Below, one piece after another: positions 46,318 to 55,570 of a DNA stretch of 64,000 bases. This stretch comes from Guptibacillus hwajinpoensis. Lineage in GTDB: Bacteria; Bacillota; Bacilli; Bacillales; Guptibacillaceae. The notes under the pieces were generated by a model. It was not told the origin of the DNA and did not search any database. It saw only the letters and a list, made by a program, of their open reading frames with translations. Within the stretch, counting starts at the first letter, position 1. The number at the start of each line of letters is the position of its first letter. A program made the position numbers and the translations under genes. Location: contig NZ_JAIVAE010000003.1 in assembly GCF_020171785.1 (NCBI RefSeq), positions 310,001 through 374,000 of the forward strand, written 5' to 3'.

Positions 46318-46356
46318 CTCAATCTCCTCCATTATCCTTTGGCGCTTTTACGTACT

Positions 46357-46365
46357 ACTATACCA
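46357..46365 (-). promoter_or_regulatory. Extended -10 promoter for aroC-aroB-aroH
   Basis: TGG-TATAGT on the minus strand about 40 nt before aroC is an extended -10 element. No good -35 is visible. Confidence 0.4.
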
Positions 46366-46537
46366 CACCATATAAAATTCGTGTAAGTATTTTTAATTTT
46401 TTCAATGATGGTTGGGCATATCCTAACACAATTTAACTAAAAAAACACAAAATTTCTATTCTTTTCTCTAGTAGATTGCTTCATCCGTTTTCTTTCGTTA
46501 ATGTTGAAGATATAACCTACAACAAGGAAGTGTCTAG

Positions 46538-47956
46538 ATGGAAATTACAAATCTTACAGCTCAATCCATGGCCAAAAAAATACAAACAAAAGAGATTTCG
46601 CCTGTGGAAGTTGTGCAAAGTCATCTCAATCGAATAAAACGTTTGAATCCTAAACTGAATTTATTTATTACTGTATTTGAAGAGCAAGCGATAGAAGAAG
46701 CTAAAGCAGCTGAAAAAGAACTGATGAATACAGGTACAAGAGGACCTTTGCACGGTGTACCAATCGCATTAAAAGACCTTACATCAGTAGCTGGCCGGCG
46801 TACTACGTTCGGTTCTCCACTTTTCAAGGACCACATTCCACAATCAGAGCCGACAATTGTAAAAAGGATTCGAAACGCAGGTGCTATTATTATCGGAAAA
46901 ACAAATACACCAGAATTCGGGCATAAAGGCACAACAGACAATCTTTTATTAGGTCCGACAAAGAATCCATGGGACACTTCTAGAACTGCCGGAGGATCAA
47001 GTGGTGGATCTGCTGCTGCAGTAGCAAGTAAGTGCGTGCCACTAGCAGAAGGAAGTGATGGAGGCGGTTCGATTCGTATTCCTTCATCCCTAAATGGCAT
47101 TATTGGTCACAAACCAACGTTTGGTCGCGTACCGTTTGACAGCTCACCTTTCAATCGCTTTGGAACCACTCAACCTTTTGTTCATTATGGTCCAATGGCG
47201 AGATCTACCGGTGACGCAGCTCTCCTCCTTTCTGTGATGGAAGGCTACCAGCCAACTGATCCGTATTCGGTTCCAGTTACAGAAGAAAATTTACTTGAGG
47301 AAATGAAATTAGGTGTTAAAGGTAAAAGGTTCGCCTTTACTGAAAACTTTGGATTGTATCCCTTTGAGCAAGAAATTTTAAGTCCGCTAGAAGAAGCGAT
47401 CAGTCTTTTACGTGATCACGGGGCAATCGTAGAAAATATCCCATTTCAATTTGGTATGAAACTTGAAGAATTGATTTCATTCTTCAATAAGATGTGGTAT
47501 GCAGGTTTGGCAACAGCTTATGGGTCGCTTTATGATCGCTTCCCTTCAAAATTTAGTCTCTCTGTTTCTCGCATGATTGAATCAGGTAGACAGCTTAGCG
47601 CAATAGAATTAAGAGAAACCGAAATGAAGCGTACGATGATTTGGAACACAATTCAACAAGAATTAGATCGGTACGACGCTATTCTCTCTCCAGTTGTTGG
47701 AGTAACTGCTTTTTCACATCAGATTGAAGGCCCTGATACGATAAACGGAAAAGCTGCCGCCCCAATCTCTGATTGGATGATGACCCAGTTATATAATTGT
47801 ACTGGACATCCAGCGATATCGATCCCAGTCGGAAAAGCACGATCCGGTTTACCCGTAGGTCTTCAAGCTGCGGCCGGCAAATTCAACGATAGTTTATTAT
47901 TTAGAATTGCCCATACACTTGAACAGGAAAAAGGTTTTGAATCCCCAATCATCTAA
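46538..47956 (+). CDS. Amidase, amidase-signature family
   Basis: A 472-aa amide hydrolase with the Ser-cisSer-Lys triad at K79 (ALKD), S154 (AGGSSGGSAAAV) and S178 (DGGGSIRIP), the same spacing as GatA. The substrate is unknown. It stands alone without gatB or gatC, so it is a general amidase, not the tRNA amidotransferase subunit. ATG follows AAGGAAGTGTCTAG. It is on the plus strand between aroC and ndk. In B. subtilis that slot holds cheR, so this looks like a replacement or insertion. Base composition resembles the neighbours. Confidence 0.9.
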   Translation: MEITNLTAQSMAKKIQTKEISPVEVVQSHLNRIKRLNPKLNLFITVFEEQAIEEAKAAEKELMNTGTRGPLHGVPIALKDLTSVAGRRTTFGSPLFKDHIPQSEPTIVKRIRNAGAIIIGKTNTPEFGHKGTTDNLLLGPTKNPWDTSRTAGGSSGGSAAAVASKCVPLAEGSDGGGSIRIPSSLNGIIGHKPTFGRVPFDSSPFNRFGTTQPFVHYGPMARSTGDAALLLSVMEGYQPTDPYSVPVTEENLLEEMKLGVKGKRFAFTENFGLYPFEQEILSPLEEAISLLRDHGAIVENIPFQFGMKLEELISFFNKMWYAGLATAYGSLYDRFPSKFSLSVSRMIESGRQLSAIELRETEMKRTMIWNTIQQELDRYDAILSPVVGVTAFSHQIEGPDTINGKAAAPISDWMMTQLYNCTGHPAISIPVGKARSGLPVGLQAAAGKFNDSLLFRIAHTLEQEKGFESPII

Positions 47957-47980
47957 CCACCTATTCATCGCTTTAACTAA

Positions 47981-48014
47981 AAAAGAACCAGACAGAGTTC
48001 TGTCTGGTTCTTTT
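47981..48014. terminator. Bidirectional terminator between amidase and ndk
   Basis: AAAAGAACCAGACAGA and its exact complement surround a GT loop, giving a 16-bp perfect stem. The T tract works for both convergent genes. Confidence 0.93.
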
Positions 48015-48046
48015 AATATAAGCGCTTTCATTTTTCTTCCAGTAAA

Positions 48047-48490
48047 TTAAACCCACTTGGAAACCGTCTTTGTATATTCATTTAATTCATTTTCATTAAA
48101 AAACAATGCAATTTCACGCTCCGCACTTTCAGGTGAATCTGAGCCATGGATCACATTCATACTGACTTGAACACCGTAGTCACCGCGAATGGTTCCTGGA
48201 TTAGCATCTTTCGGATTCGTTGCCCCCATCATCGTACGAGCAGTAGAAATAACATTTTCACCTTCCCAAACCATTGCGAAGACAGGACCTGATGTAATAA
48301 AGTCAACTAGTTCCCCGAAGAATGGACGCTCTTTATGTTCACCATAATGAGTTTCTGCAAGGTCTTTTGAAACCGTCATCAATTTTGCCCCTACTAAATT
48401 AAATCCTTTATTCTCAAAGCGTGATACAATTGCACCAATCAAATTACGTTGAACTCCGTCAGGCTTTACCATTAGAAAAGTTTTCTCCAC
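48047..48490 (-). CDS. ndk: Nucleoside diphosphate kinase
   Basis: Balances NTP and dNTP pools. The 147-aa protein has [35 protein letters not shown], and the phospho-histidine in [16 protein letters not shown]. Start is GTG 48490 after GAGGAGATTTTT. It lies downstream of hepT. Confidence 0.97.
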   Translation of the reverse strand: MEKTFLMVKPDGVQRNLIGAIVSRFENKGFNLVGAKLMTVSKDLAETHYGEHKERPFFGELVDFITSGPVFAMVWEGENVISTARTMMGATNPKDANPGTIRGDYGVQVSMNVIHGSDSPESAEREIALFFNENELNEYTKTVSKWV

Positions 48491-48592
48491 AAAAATCTCC
48501 TCACTTTCAACACTTTGTATGTATAGGGCAGAAATATTTATCTGCCCTTCAAAATTCTATCAAATATTCGCAAAAATAACAACATTTCCTTT

Positions 48593-49564
48593 TTAATGTT
48601 TTCTTTTGCCGATATATTCTGCGATTTGTTTAAGTGACGTTCTTGCTGAAGAAGCGGGGAGCTGTTCTAGTTCATAGAAAGCTTTTTGAAGGTAGCGATC
48701 ACTAATCTGTCGAGAATGTTCAATACCACCTGACAATTTCACAATAGACAGAACTTGATCCACCTGCTCTTGAGAAGCATGGAGCTCTTCTGAAAAAACA
48801 TCCATGATTTTCTTCTTTTCGTTTTTTTGATTCATCGCATAAAGGACAGGTAACGTAATGTTACCCTGTAGTAGATCTCCACCTGCTGGTTTCCCAAGCT
48901 GTTTAACAGTTCCTGTATAATCTAATATATCATCCGTTATTTGGTAAGACATACCAACGTAATAACCGAATTGCTTTAAGTGAAGCTGCTCTTGTTTAGA
49001 TGCTCCCGCTGCGACTGCCCCTAGCTCACATGAAGTTGAGATTAGAAGGGCTGTTTTACGTTTAATTCTGCGAAAATAATCCCGGACATTTTGATCCCAA
49101 TTAAATTGATCACGAATCTGTTCAATTTCACCAACGCTCATCTCTAGAATGGCATGGGACAAAATTCGATTTGCAGTCGGGTCATTTAATTCGGTCACTA
49201 GTTCAATGGCTCGGGCAAAAATATAATCTCCAGTATACATAGCTACACGGTTATCCCATTTTGCTTTTATTGTTTTAGCGCCCCGTCTCATTTCAGCGTC
49301 ATCAATGACGTCGTCATGAACGAGAGAAGCCATGTGAATTAGTTCAAGCGCCACCGCCACGTTCTTCATGAGAGGCAAATTGTAGTTCCCGAACTTACCT
49401 GAAAGCAGAACGAAAACAGGACGGATTCGTTTCCCTCCAGCTTTTAATAGGTGGTTTGATGCATCCCGAAGAACGGGATGATGAGCATCTACCGTTTGCT
49501 CCAGTTCAGTTTCAATAAATGACAAGTCTTTTTTTAAAGAAGCGTATATCGTTTTTAATTTCAT
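48593..49564 (-). CDS. hepT: Heptaprenyl diphosphate synthase component II
   Basis: Catalytic subunit that builds the C35 side chain of menaquinone-7. The 323-aa polyprenyl synthase has KAGGKRIRPVFVLLSG, the first Asp-rich motif LVHDDVIDDAEMRRG and the second YQITDDILDYTG. ATG 49564 follows AGGTGGATCTC. It requires HepS, encoded two genes upstream, with menG between them. Confidence 0.94.
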   Translation of the reverse strand: MKLKTIYASLKKDLSFIETELEQTVDAHHPVLRDASNHLLKAGGKRIRPVFVLLSGKFGNYNLPLMKNVAVALELIHMASLVHDDVIDDAEMRRGAKTIKAKWDNRVAMYTGDYIFARAIELVTELNDPTANRILSHAILEMSVGEIEQIRDQFNWDQNVRDYFRRIKRKTALLISTSCELGAVAAGASKQEQLHLKQFGYYVGMSYQITDDILDYTGTVKQLGKPAGGDLLQGNITLPVLYAMNQKNEKKKIMDVFSEELHASQEQVDQVLSIVKLSGGIEHSRQISDRYLQKAFYELEQLPASSARTSLKQIAEYIGKRKH

Positions 49565-49584
49565 GAGATCCACCTAACTGATTT

Positions 49585-50313
49585 TCACAAAATATCTGTT
49601 CTCTTATTCACTGGTTTAAAACCTCTGTGCATCGCTGCAACACCGCCAGAATATGGCTTTGTATCGACGCGGCTGAAGCCATTTTTGAAGAAAAGTTGTT
49701 TTAACTCTTCTCTTCCGGGAAACGTGCTAGCTGATTCCTGAAGCCAAGAATACTCGTCATAACTTTTCGCGAGCACTTTACCAAGAACTGGCATTACGTG
49801 CTTAAAATACCCGTAATAAACTTGTTTAAAGACTGGGATGGTAGGCTGGCTCGTTTCGAGGCAGACAACTTGTCCACCCGGTTTAACCACGCGATACATT
49901 TCTTTAATAACCTGGTTATAATCGGGTACGTTTCTTAGTCCAAAACCAATCGTAACGTAGTCAAATGAATTGTCTTCAAAAGGAAGATTCATTGCATTTC
50001 CATGAATGAGGGTAACGTTTTCTTTCCTTTTCTCATTCACTTTGACATGACCGACTTCAAGCATGTTTTCACTAAAATCAAGTCCAATGGCTGATCCGCT
50101 TTCTCCAACCGCATCAGCCATTGCAATTGTCCAGTCTGCTGTGCCACAGCAAACATCAAGTGCTGATGATCCTTTTTGAACATCCATTAATCTCATTGTA
50201 TCTTTTCGCCATGCTTTGTGACGCTGAAAGCTGATAACTGAATTCATTACATCATAACGTTTTGAAATCGTTTGAAATACATCGTGAACGCGTTCTTCTT
50301 TTGATGAAGCCAT
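49585..50313 (-). CDS. menG: Demethylmenaquinone methyltransferase
   Basis: Last step of menaquinone synthesis, a SAM-dependent C-methylation (also called UbiE/MenH). The 242-aa protein has [20 protein letters not shown], the SAM site [12 protein letters not shown], and [28 protein letters not shown] follows GAGGGATAAAGC. It lies between hepS and hepT; all three serve menaquinone, the electron donor for the Qcr complex. Confidence 0.95.
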   Translation of the reverse strand: MASSKEERVHDVFQTISKRYDVMNSVISFQRHKAWRKDTMRLMDVQKGSSALDVCCGTADWTIAMADAVGESGSAIGLDFSENMLEVGHVKVNEKRKENVTLIHGNAMNLPFEDNSFDYVTIGFGLRNVPDYNQVIKEMYRVVKPGGQVVCLETSQPTIPVFKQVYYGYFKHVMPVLGKVLAKSYDEYSWLQESASTFPGREELKQLFFKNGFSRVDTKPYSGGVAAMHRGFKPVNKRTDIL

Positions 50314-50316
50314 GCT

Positions 50317-51144
50317 TTATCCCTCTTCCGCCATTTTCTTTTCCTGGATACCCTTCATGCCCCAATTGTATTCGAAACGCTCCTGAAATAGCTGATGGAG
50401 TTCTGAATGCTGTTGGAGAAGTTGGTCCATTTCTTTTTTTGCATAGGCAATATAAGAATCGAGAACAATTTTTGCTTTTGATGCCTGATTTGTTGATAAC
50501 TTCGCACCTTTTACCGAGAGGAGCGTAGAAGCAATTTTTTGTAACATAAATGTACCTGATTGAATGATCCCCTGCTTTCTTTCAGTTAAAAGACGATTCA
50601 TGTAGAAATAGTGTGAACCGAAGCTTTTCCAATTCGTAAGACCATAGTGTTCAGCAACTTTGCGAACTAAAATGGATTCAATCTCTTTCAAATTGTCAAA
50701 CACGGGTTCAATCGTACTATACTCAGTTTGGTAAAAAGACATCTTTGCTTCATTAATCTCCTGAATAGCTTCAGAAAGTGTCCGAATCAGCTCATTATCT
50801 TCCCATTTAGAAAGAAGGTGATAATACATGCTACTAAAATAATCACCTGCAAGTACTGTCAACTGTCGATTTTTTCGATCACCCTCGTTATCGATCTCCT
50901 CAAGTGAAATAAGATCATGCGTATCAAGAGCTATTTGCACAAGCATGATGGAAAGAAGTGTATCCTGTTTCCTTTTATGTTCGAGCTTCGCTTGTTCTAG
51001 CATGCCATAAAAAACATATAACTTCTCTTCATCAATCACTGGAAAGTCGATAAATCGAAGTAAATATGAATGGGATAGGCGAGACTGCAGCATGTCCCGA
51101 ACTCCTGCTATTTTTTTATGTGTGGTTTCCTTCGGATTTGTCAT
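50317..51144 (-). CDS. hepS: Heptaprenyl diphosphate synthase component I
   Basis: Non-catalytic subunit that sets chain length with HepT. The 275-aa helical protein shows the family segments SHSYLLRFIDFPVIDEEKLYVFYGML, QIALDTHDLIS and LAGDYFSSMYYHLLS. The start is less certain: ATG 51144 has AGGGG upstream, while ATG 51171 has no site. It is the first gene of hepS-menG-hepT and has an upstream extended -10 promoter. Confidence 0.88.
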   Translation of the reverse strand: MTNPKETTHKKIAGVRDMLQSRLSHSYLLRFIDFPVIDEEKLYVFYGMLEQAKLEHKRKQDTLLSIMLVQIALDTHDLISLEEIDNEGDRKNRQLTVLAGDYFSSMYYHLLSKWEDNELIRTLSEAIQEINEAKMSFYQTEYSTIEPVFDNLKEIESILVRKVAEHYGLTNWKSFGSHYFYMNRLLTERKQGIIQSGTFMLQKIASTLLSVKGAKLSTNQASKAKIVLDSYIAYAKKEMDQLLQQHSELHQLFQERFEYNWGMKGIQEKKMAEEG

Positions 51145-51271
51145 ATCCCATACCCCTAACATGTCTTCCATTTAGAAAAGTGGGCTAGCCGCTTTATAGC
51201 GGTGAAAGCTTAGTTTTCTTTTCTTCTTTAAATACCCTTATTCGTAATGGTTCAATTATGTATTCAATTCT

Positions 51272-51280
51272 AGTATAGCA
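51272..51280 (-). promoter_or_regulatory. Extended -10 promoter for hepS-menG-hepT
   Basis: TGC-TATACT is read on the minus strand about 130 nt before hepS. The -35 region is poor. The leader between carries a small CCGCT/AGCGG hairpin. Confidence 0.45.
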
Positions 51281-51321
51281 CAATAACCTTTGACCTAAAA
51301 CGAGCGGCTCTTGTTTTAAAA

Positions 51322-51353
51322 TGAAAGAAAAGCAGGTTTCGGTTTCCTGCTTT
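51322..51353 (-). terminator. Terminator of mtrB
   Basis: AAAGCAGG, a 10-nt loop and CCTGCTTT followed by TCTTTC are read on the minus strand, starting at the mtrB stop. Confidence 0.8.
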
Positions 51354-51573
51354 ACTCTTCTGTACTTATTTCACCGTGTTCTGTTTGAATAACGGCTTTC
51401 CCTCTTACCTTAACGGCAGAAGTATGTTCAGTGAACTGGGCAATCATCACTTCTCCCTTATCAAGTTTCTCTGAATGATGAAATCTTGTATCTGACCCTC
51501 GTGTTAACCCAATGACGTTCACGCCATTTTCTAAGGCTTTAATAACAAAAAAATCATTGCTATCGCTTTTCAT
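51352..51573 (-). CDS. mtrB: Tryptophan RNA-binding attenuation protein TRAP
   Basis: An 11-mer ring that, with tryptophan bound, wraps GAG/UAG repeats in RNA and shuts off trp genes. The 73-aa protein keeps the RNA-contacting residues that correspond to K37, K56 and R58 of B. subtilis (here K36, K55, R57), within [11 protein letters not shown] and [10 protein letters not shown]. It also keeps the tryptophan pocket [11 protein letters not shown] 51573 has GGAG 8 nt upstream. It is 22 nt after folE (mtrA), the same pair as in B. subtilis. A matching target lies in the trp leader at 43.6 kb. Confidence 0.96.
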   Translation of the reverse strand: MKSDSNDFFVIKALENGVNVIGLTRGSDTRFHHSEKLDKGEVMIAQFTEHTSAVKVRGKAVIQTEHGEISTEE

Positions 51574-51595
51574 ATCAATCACTCCGTTTAAAGGT

Positions 51596-52162
51596 TTAGC
51601 CTTTAATCAACCCAAGGACTTCAGCTCGTGCAGCTGTGTCATTCTCAAACACACCTCTAACTGCTGACGTTACGGTTGATGATCCAGGCTTTTTAACGCC
51701 TCTCATCGTCATACACATATGCTCAGCTTCTACGACAACCATCACGCCGTGAGGTTCAAGTGTATCCACCATTGAATTCGCTATTGTCGATGTAATTCGC
51801 TCTTGAAGTTGAGGGCGCTTAGTAACAGACTCGACAGCTCTTGCCAGTTTGCTAAGTCCTGTTACTTTACCGCCTTTCGGTATGTATGCCACATGCGCCT
51901 TTCCAAAGAAAGGAACGAGATGATGCTCACAAGTTGAATAGAACGGGATATCTTTCACTAAGACAAGCTCTTCGTGATCTTCCCCAAAAATAGTTTGAAA
52001 ATGCTCTTTTGGATCTTGATGTAGCCCCTGAAAGATTTCTTCGTACATTCTTGCGACACGTTTTGGAGTATCTAACAATCCTTCGCGATTTGGATCTTCC
52101 CCAATTGCTTCAAGGATCATTGTCACTGCTTCTTGTATTTTTTCATGATTAACTTCGTACAT
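51596..52162 (-). CDS. folE: GTP cyclohydrolase I
   Basis: First step of folate synthesis. The 188-aa zinc enzyme has [37 protein letters not shown] with Cys and His ligands, and [12 protein letters not shown] third ligand Cys is in [19 protein letters not shown] follows GGAGGAGTAAGAACA. It forms the mtrA-mtrB pair with mtrB. Confidence 0.97.
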   Translation of the reverse strand: MYEVNHEKIQEAVTMILEAIGEDPNREGLLDTPKRVARMYEEIFQGLHQDPKEHFQTIFGEDHEELVLVKDIPFYSTCEHHLVPFFGKAHVAYIPKGGKVTGLSKLARAVESVTKRPQLQERITSTIANSMVDTLEPHGVMVVVEAEHMCMTMRGVKKPGSSTVTSAVRGVFENDTAARAEVLGLIKG

Positions 52163-52231
52163 TGTTCTTACTCCTCCATTCAGGGCCTATATTACCTATG
52201 AAGATTCTAGCACATGGAGAAAAAGTTAGCA

Positions 52232-52268
52232 AAAAAGAAGAGCCGCATAATGTGCGACTCTTCTTTTG
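52232..52268 (-). terminator. Terminator of hbs
   Basis: On the minus strand AAAAGAAGAG-CGCA pairs with TGCG-CTCTTCTTTT across an imperfect centre, followed by more T. It lies between hbs and folE. Confidence 0.88.
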
Positions 52269-52281
52269 CCCTATGTATTTC

Positions 52282-52554
52282 TTACTTAACTGCATCCTTA
52301 AGGGCTTTACCAGGTTTAAATGCAGGAACCTTACTTGCAGCGATTTCGATTTCTTCGCCAGTTTGAGGATTACGCCCTTTACGAGCAGAACGCTCACGGA
52401 CTTCAAAGTTACCAAAACCAATTAGTTGAACTTTGTCACCCTCTTGCAAGGATTGCATAATGTTATCAAAAACTGAGTCAACAGCTTTTGTCGCTTCTTT
52501 TTTAGAAAGCTCTGCAGATTCTGCAACAGCATTGATTAGATCTGTCTTGTTCAT
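52282..52554 (-). CDS. hbs: DNA-binding protein HU
   Basis: The main nucleoid protein. The 90-aa protein begins [21 protein letters not shown] and has [28 protein letters not shown], the DNA-binding arm, then [15 protein letters not shown] 52554 is chosen; a GTG three codons earlier lies inside the GAGGAGGTGAACAG site. It follows spoIVA on the same strand but has its own promoter region. Confidence 0.97.
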   Translation of the reverse strand: MNKTDLINAVAESAELSKKEATKAVDSVFDNIMQSLQEGDKVQLIGFGNFEVRERSARKGRNPQTGEEIEIAASKVPAFKPGKALKDAVK

Positions 52555-52654
52555 TCTGTTCACCTCCTCTCAAGAGAGATGGATAAATACATTCATTCAC
52601 TTAATGACCAATATTTATACGTTGCAATGCACGTTTAGTACGTTTGCAAGCCCT

Positions 52655-52683
52655 ATATTATACGAAGATGCGAAAGAATTCAA
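52655..52683 (-). promoter_or_regulatory. Promoter of hbs
   Basis: TTGAAT (52678-52683) precedes overlapping -10 candidates: a perfect TATAAT at 15 nt or TAATAT at 17 nt, on the minus strand. Confidence 0.5.
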
Positions 52684-52888
52684 TACGTTTGTGTCGATTT
52701 CAACGATTTTTCAGTGTTTTTTTACCTATTATCTGCGATATTCACTATTTGTAAACGCTCTAACGATCACTTTCCTCATTATTGATTAATTCAATCAATT
52801 CCGTTAATGCTTTACTGAACTCTGTACTTATTCACCGCTCGTAGAAACTATATTACCCCTTATACAAGTATGGTTAAACCTACAAAGC

Positions 52889-52921
52889 GAAAAATCGACT
52901 CCATAAATTGGAGTCGATTTT
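52889..52921 (-). terminator. Terminator of spoIVA
   Basis: AAAATCGACTCCA and TGGAGTCGATTTT form a 13-bp perfect stem with a 5-nt loop, directly after the spoIVA stop. Confidence 0.92.
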
Positions 52922-52922
52922 G

Positions 52923-54401
52923 TTATAGTATAATCGCAATTAAACCGCCTGATCCTTCGTTAATAATGCGCTCTAACGTCTCTTTTAATTTATAACGAGC
53001 ATTTTCAGGCATTAAACCAAGTTTTGCCTGAATCCCTTCTCTTACGATTGAATTTAGGGAACGACCGAATATATCAGAGTTCCAGATCGAAAGTGGGTCT
53101 TCTTCAAAATCTTGCATTAAATAGCGTACAAGCTCTTCGCTTTGCTTCTCTGTTCCGATGATTGGGGCAAATTCGGATTCTACATCTACTTTTATCATAT
53201 GGATTGAAGGTGCAACTGCTTTTAACCTTACACCAAACCTCGACCCTTGGCGAATAATCTCTGGCTCATCTAGACTCATATCTTCAATAGCAGGGGCCGC
53301 AATACCATATCCTGTCTGTTTCACCATACGAAGAGCGTCAGAGACGTGGTCATACTCTGCTTTAGCAAACGCAAACTCCTGCATAAGTTGAAGAAGGTGA
53401 TCTTTGCCTCGAATTTCCACACCAACCACTTCTTTAAGAATTTGATCATAAAGATCTTCCGGTGCATACAGATCGATTTCCGCTATTCCTTGCCCCATCT
53501 CAATTCCAGCAAGGCGAGCATCTTGTATAAATTCAAACTCTTCAAATTGCCCAACGACACGATCAACATCGCGAAGTCGCTTAATATCTTTAACTGTTTC
53601 TCTTACAGATTCTTCATAATTTTGCCTTAACCAATGATCCTGGTGGAGAACCATAACCCAACTAGGCAAGTTTACGTTAACTTCTAATACTGGAAATTCA
53701 TAAAGCACTTCTCTCATCACATTGTTAATATCATGCTCTGTCATACTCTCTACACTTAGTGAGATGACTGGTATGTCATACTTATTCGAAAGATCTCCAC
53801 GTAATGCTTCTGTTTGAGGATGGTGAGGATGAGCTGAATTGACAATCATAATAAATGGTTTGCCTACTTCTTTTAATTCTTCAACGACTCTTTCTTCTGA
53901 TTCGAGATAGTCATGTCTTGGAATCTCTCCAATAGAACCATCTGTTGTAATCACTACTCCAAGAGTGGAATGCTCTTGAATGACTTTTCTTGTACCAATT
54001 TCAGCTGCTTCCTGAAACGGAATAGGCTCCTCATACCAGGGTGTATTGATCATACGAGGTCCATCCTCATCTTCATACCCTTTTGCTCCAGGTACCGCAT
54101 ACCCAACGCAGTCAACAAGTCTAACATTCACGTCTAGGCCATCTTCTACATGAATTTGAACAGCATGATTCGGGACGAATTTAGGTTCAGTCGTCATGAT
54201 CGTCCGGCCTGCAGAACTTTGTGGTAGCTCATCTTGTGCCCTTGCTCGATCTGAATCGCTTTCCATATTGGGCAAGACGATAAGTTCCATGAACTTCTTA
54301 ATAAACGTTGATTTCCCTGTTCGAACAGAACCTACGACTCCAAGGTATATATCTCCCCCTGTACGCTCTGCGATATCTTTGAAGATATCTACTCTCTCCA
54401 C
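52923..54401 (-). CDS. spoIVA: Stage IV sporulation protein A
   Basis: An ATPase that polymerises on the forespore surface and forms the base layer of the spore coat. The 492-aa protein has the Walker A GVVGSVRTGKST near the N-terminus, a Walker B-like VRLVDCVGY, and ends GSGGLIAIIL, the C-terminus needed for SpoVM binding. The frame opens 20 codons earlier, but GTG 54401 follows AGGAGGCGATCAC and gives the exact B. subtilis length. A sigma-E-like promoter lies upstream, and a terminator follows directly. Confidence 0.97.
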   Translation of the reverse strand: MERVDIFKDIAERTGGDIYLGVVGSVRTGKSTFIKKFMELIVLPNMESDSDRARAQDELPQSSAGRTIMTTEPKFVPNHAVQIHVEDGLDVNVRLVDCVGYAVPGAKGYEDEDGPRMINTPWYEEPIPFQEAAEIGTRKVIQEHSTLGVVITTDGSIGEIPRHDYLESEERVVEELKEVGKPFIMIVNSAHPHHPQTEALRGDLSNKYDIPVISLSVESMTEHDINNVMREVLYEFPVLEVNVNLPSWVMVLHQDHWLRQNYEESVRETVKDIKRLRDVDRVVGQFEEFEFIQDARLAGIEMGQGIAEIDLYAPEDLYDQILKEVVGVEIRGKDHLLQLMQEFAFAKAEYDHVSDALRMVKQTGYGIAAPAIEDMSLDEPEIIRQGSRFGVRLKAVAPSIHMIKVDVESEFAPIIGTEKQSEELVRYLMQDFEEDPLSIWNSDIFGRSLNSIVREGIQAKLGLMPENARYKLKETLERIINEGSGGLIAIIL

Positions 54402-54475
54402 GTGATCGCCTCCTGAATTCCGCCTCAAAGGACGAAATGATTCACTCCAGACCGCAGACATTCTTGAACACTACC

Positions 54476-54503
54476 ATTCTATGATGTTGTCCAATAAATA
54501 TGA
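54476..54503 (-). promoter_or_regulatory. Sigma-E-like promoter of spoIVA
   Basis: TCATATT (54497-54503), a 13-nt spacer and CATAGAAT (54476-54483), read on the minus strand, fit the mother-cell sigma-E pattern (KMATATT, CATACANT). spoIVA is a known sigma-E gene in B. subtilis. Confidence 0.65.
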
Positions 54504-54566
54504 CACCTTAAAGCAAAAGGATTTGATGTAACAAGTAAACTTTGGCTACCTTACTGTTTAAATTCA

Positions 54567-54614
54567 TAAAAAAATCCCTCCTCTTTTTAATAGTTGTATT
54601 GCTAAAGAGAAGGG
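54567..54614 (-). terminator. Terminator of yphF
   Basis: On the minus strand CCCTTCTCTTT pairs with AAGAGGAGGG around a long loop, followed by ATTTTTTT. Confidence 0.75.
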
Positions 54615-54621
54615 AAAATAC

Positions 54622-55341
54622 CTATTTCACTAAAAAAACAGCTTTATCATCTTCAAGCGTATACGGAACGGATGCCACTGGTACATAGAACGAATTGTTC
54701 GCTAACAAATCACGGATATCATCACCGTTTTGATAGTTATGGTCGGGATTACTTTCAATCGCTTTAGTAAGGTCACTTGAGTAGTCAATATGTACATTAC
54801 CATTCTGATCAAGGAAAAACGGAAGTTGGTCGTTTGTAAACGGGCTCTTTACCGTTATCTCTTCCTCGATACCCATCGCGTCGTAATCGATTGAATAACG
54901 ATCTTTCGCAAGTACTTCCTTAAAAGGAGGATAGTCTTTTTTTCTTCGATAATCATTTATACGGAGCTGCAGATCTTTTACTTTTTCAATCATTAGTAGA
55001 TCAATTAACCTTACTGTAGGGTTTTCTTCCACGTTAATTAGAACATATTGAAAGACCCCTCCATTTTCAAAGGAATTCCCTGGTGCTTGTTGCAAAAAAG
55101 CAGGTACTAATTTCTTGAAATCAATGGGGTACTTTTGATAGATTGGCGTTTCCTGATCTCTCGTTTTGATTGGAAGAACTGACTTGTTACCCTGATATTG
55201 CTCAACGGCTGTTTGAACAGATTGTATTTGATCTGTATATGGAATCTGATTCTCGTTCTTCTGGCTTTCGGGATACAAACAACCTGAAAGCATCGTAACA
55301 AGACTCGCCCATAATACAAGCTTTGTAGCTAATCGCTTCAT
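54622..55341 (-). CDS. yphF: YphF family lipoprotein
   Basis: A 239-aa exported lipoprotein: signal peptide with lipobox LSGC (Cys about 21), then a long soluble part with FQYVLINVEENPTVRLIDLLMIEKV and VKSPFTNDQLPFFLDQNGNVHIDYSSD. The position between spoIVA and yphE matches B. subtilis YphF. The function is unknown. ATG 55341 lies 12 nt after GGAATG, a modest site. Confidence 0.8.
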   Translation of the reverse strand: MKRLATKLVLWASLVTMLSGCLYPESQKNENQIPYTDQIQSVQTAVEQYQGNKSVLPIKTRDQETPIYQKYPIDFKKLVPAFLQQAPGNSFENGGVFQYVLINVEENPTVRLIDLLMIEKVKDLQLRINDYRRKKDYPPFKEVLAKDRYSIDYDAMGIEEEITVKSPFTNDQLPFFLDQNGNVHIDYSSDLTKAIESNPDHNYQNGDDIRDLLANNSFYVPVASVPYTLEDDKAVFLVK

Positions 55342-55372
55342 TTCACTCATTCCTTAATCAAAGTTTACTTGC

Positions 55373-55570
55373 TTAGTTTGTAGGGCCAGTGACCACGACT
55401 AGAAGCATCAGGACACCTGCAACGAACATACACATATAAGCAAAAGTCGATACAAGTATTCGAAAAAAACCTTTCAGCTTCGAGCGGCTTAGCATTATGG
55501 CCATAACAGCAATAAACATTAAGCCTAGTGCAGAAAGCGCTACCCACATTTTAATTAACGCTGGTGACAT
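55373..55570 (-). CDS. yphE: YphE-like membrane protein (DUF2768)
   Basis: A 65-aa protein with two membrane helices (about 8-27 and 37-60), separated by SRSKLKGFFR. It matches the short DUF2768/YphE family of unknown function by size, topology and position. ATG follows CTAGGGGGATAAATA. yphF starts 31 nt downstream, so the two are probably cotranscribed. Confidence 0.75.
   Translation of the reverse strand: MSPALIKMWVALSALGLMFIAVMAIMLSRSKLKGFFRILVSTFAYMCMFVAGVLMLLVVVTGPTN

Larger units (their letters stand above)
52555..52922. other. 368-nt stretch between spoIVA and hbs
   Basis: It contains the hbs promoter, a long AT-rich leader and the spoIVA terminator. A near-cre sequence (TGTAAACGCTCTAA, one mismatch, about 52751) lies upstream of the promoter. 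No coding frame with a ribosome binding site was found. Confidence 0.6.

Noticed and set aside
46621-47100. 159-codon minus-strand frame inside the amidase gene
   Set aside because: It is antisense to a region with full catalytic motifs and has no ribosome binding site.
46538-47956. Amidase as GatA of the Glu/Asp-tRNA amidotransferase
   Set aside because: The triad spacing fits GatA, but there is no gatC or gatB beside it and the C-terminal part differs from GatA. It is called a general amidase.
48017-48030. cre-like TGAAAGCGCTTATA (one mismatch)
   Set aside because: It lies at the 3' ends of two convergent genes, after the shared terminator, where a CcpA operator has no clear target. Chance is the simpler explanation.
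52149-52421. 90-codon minus-strand frame overlapping hbs and folE
   Set aside because: It is a shifted frame over hbs and its terminator; HU and FolE are both clear in the real frames.
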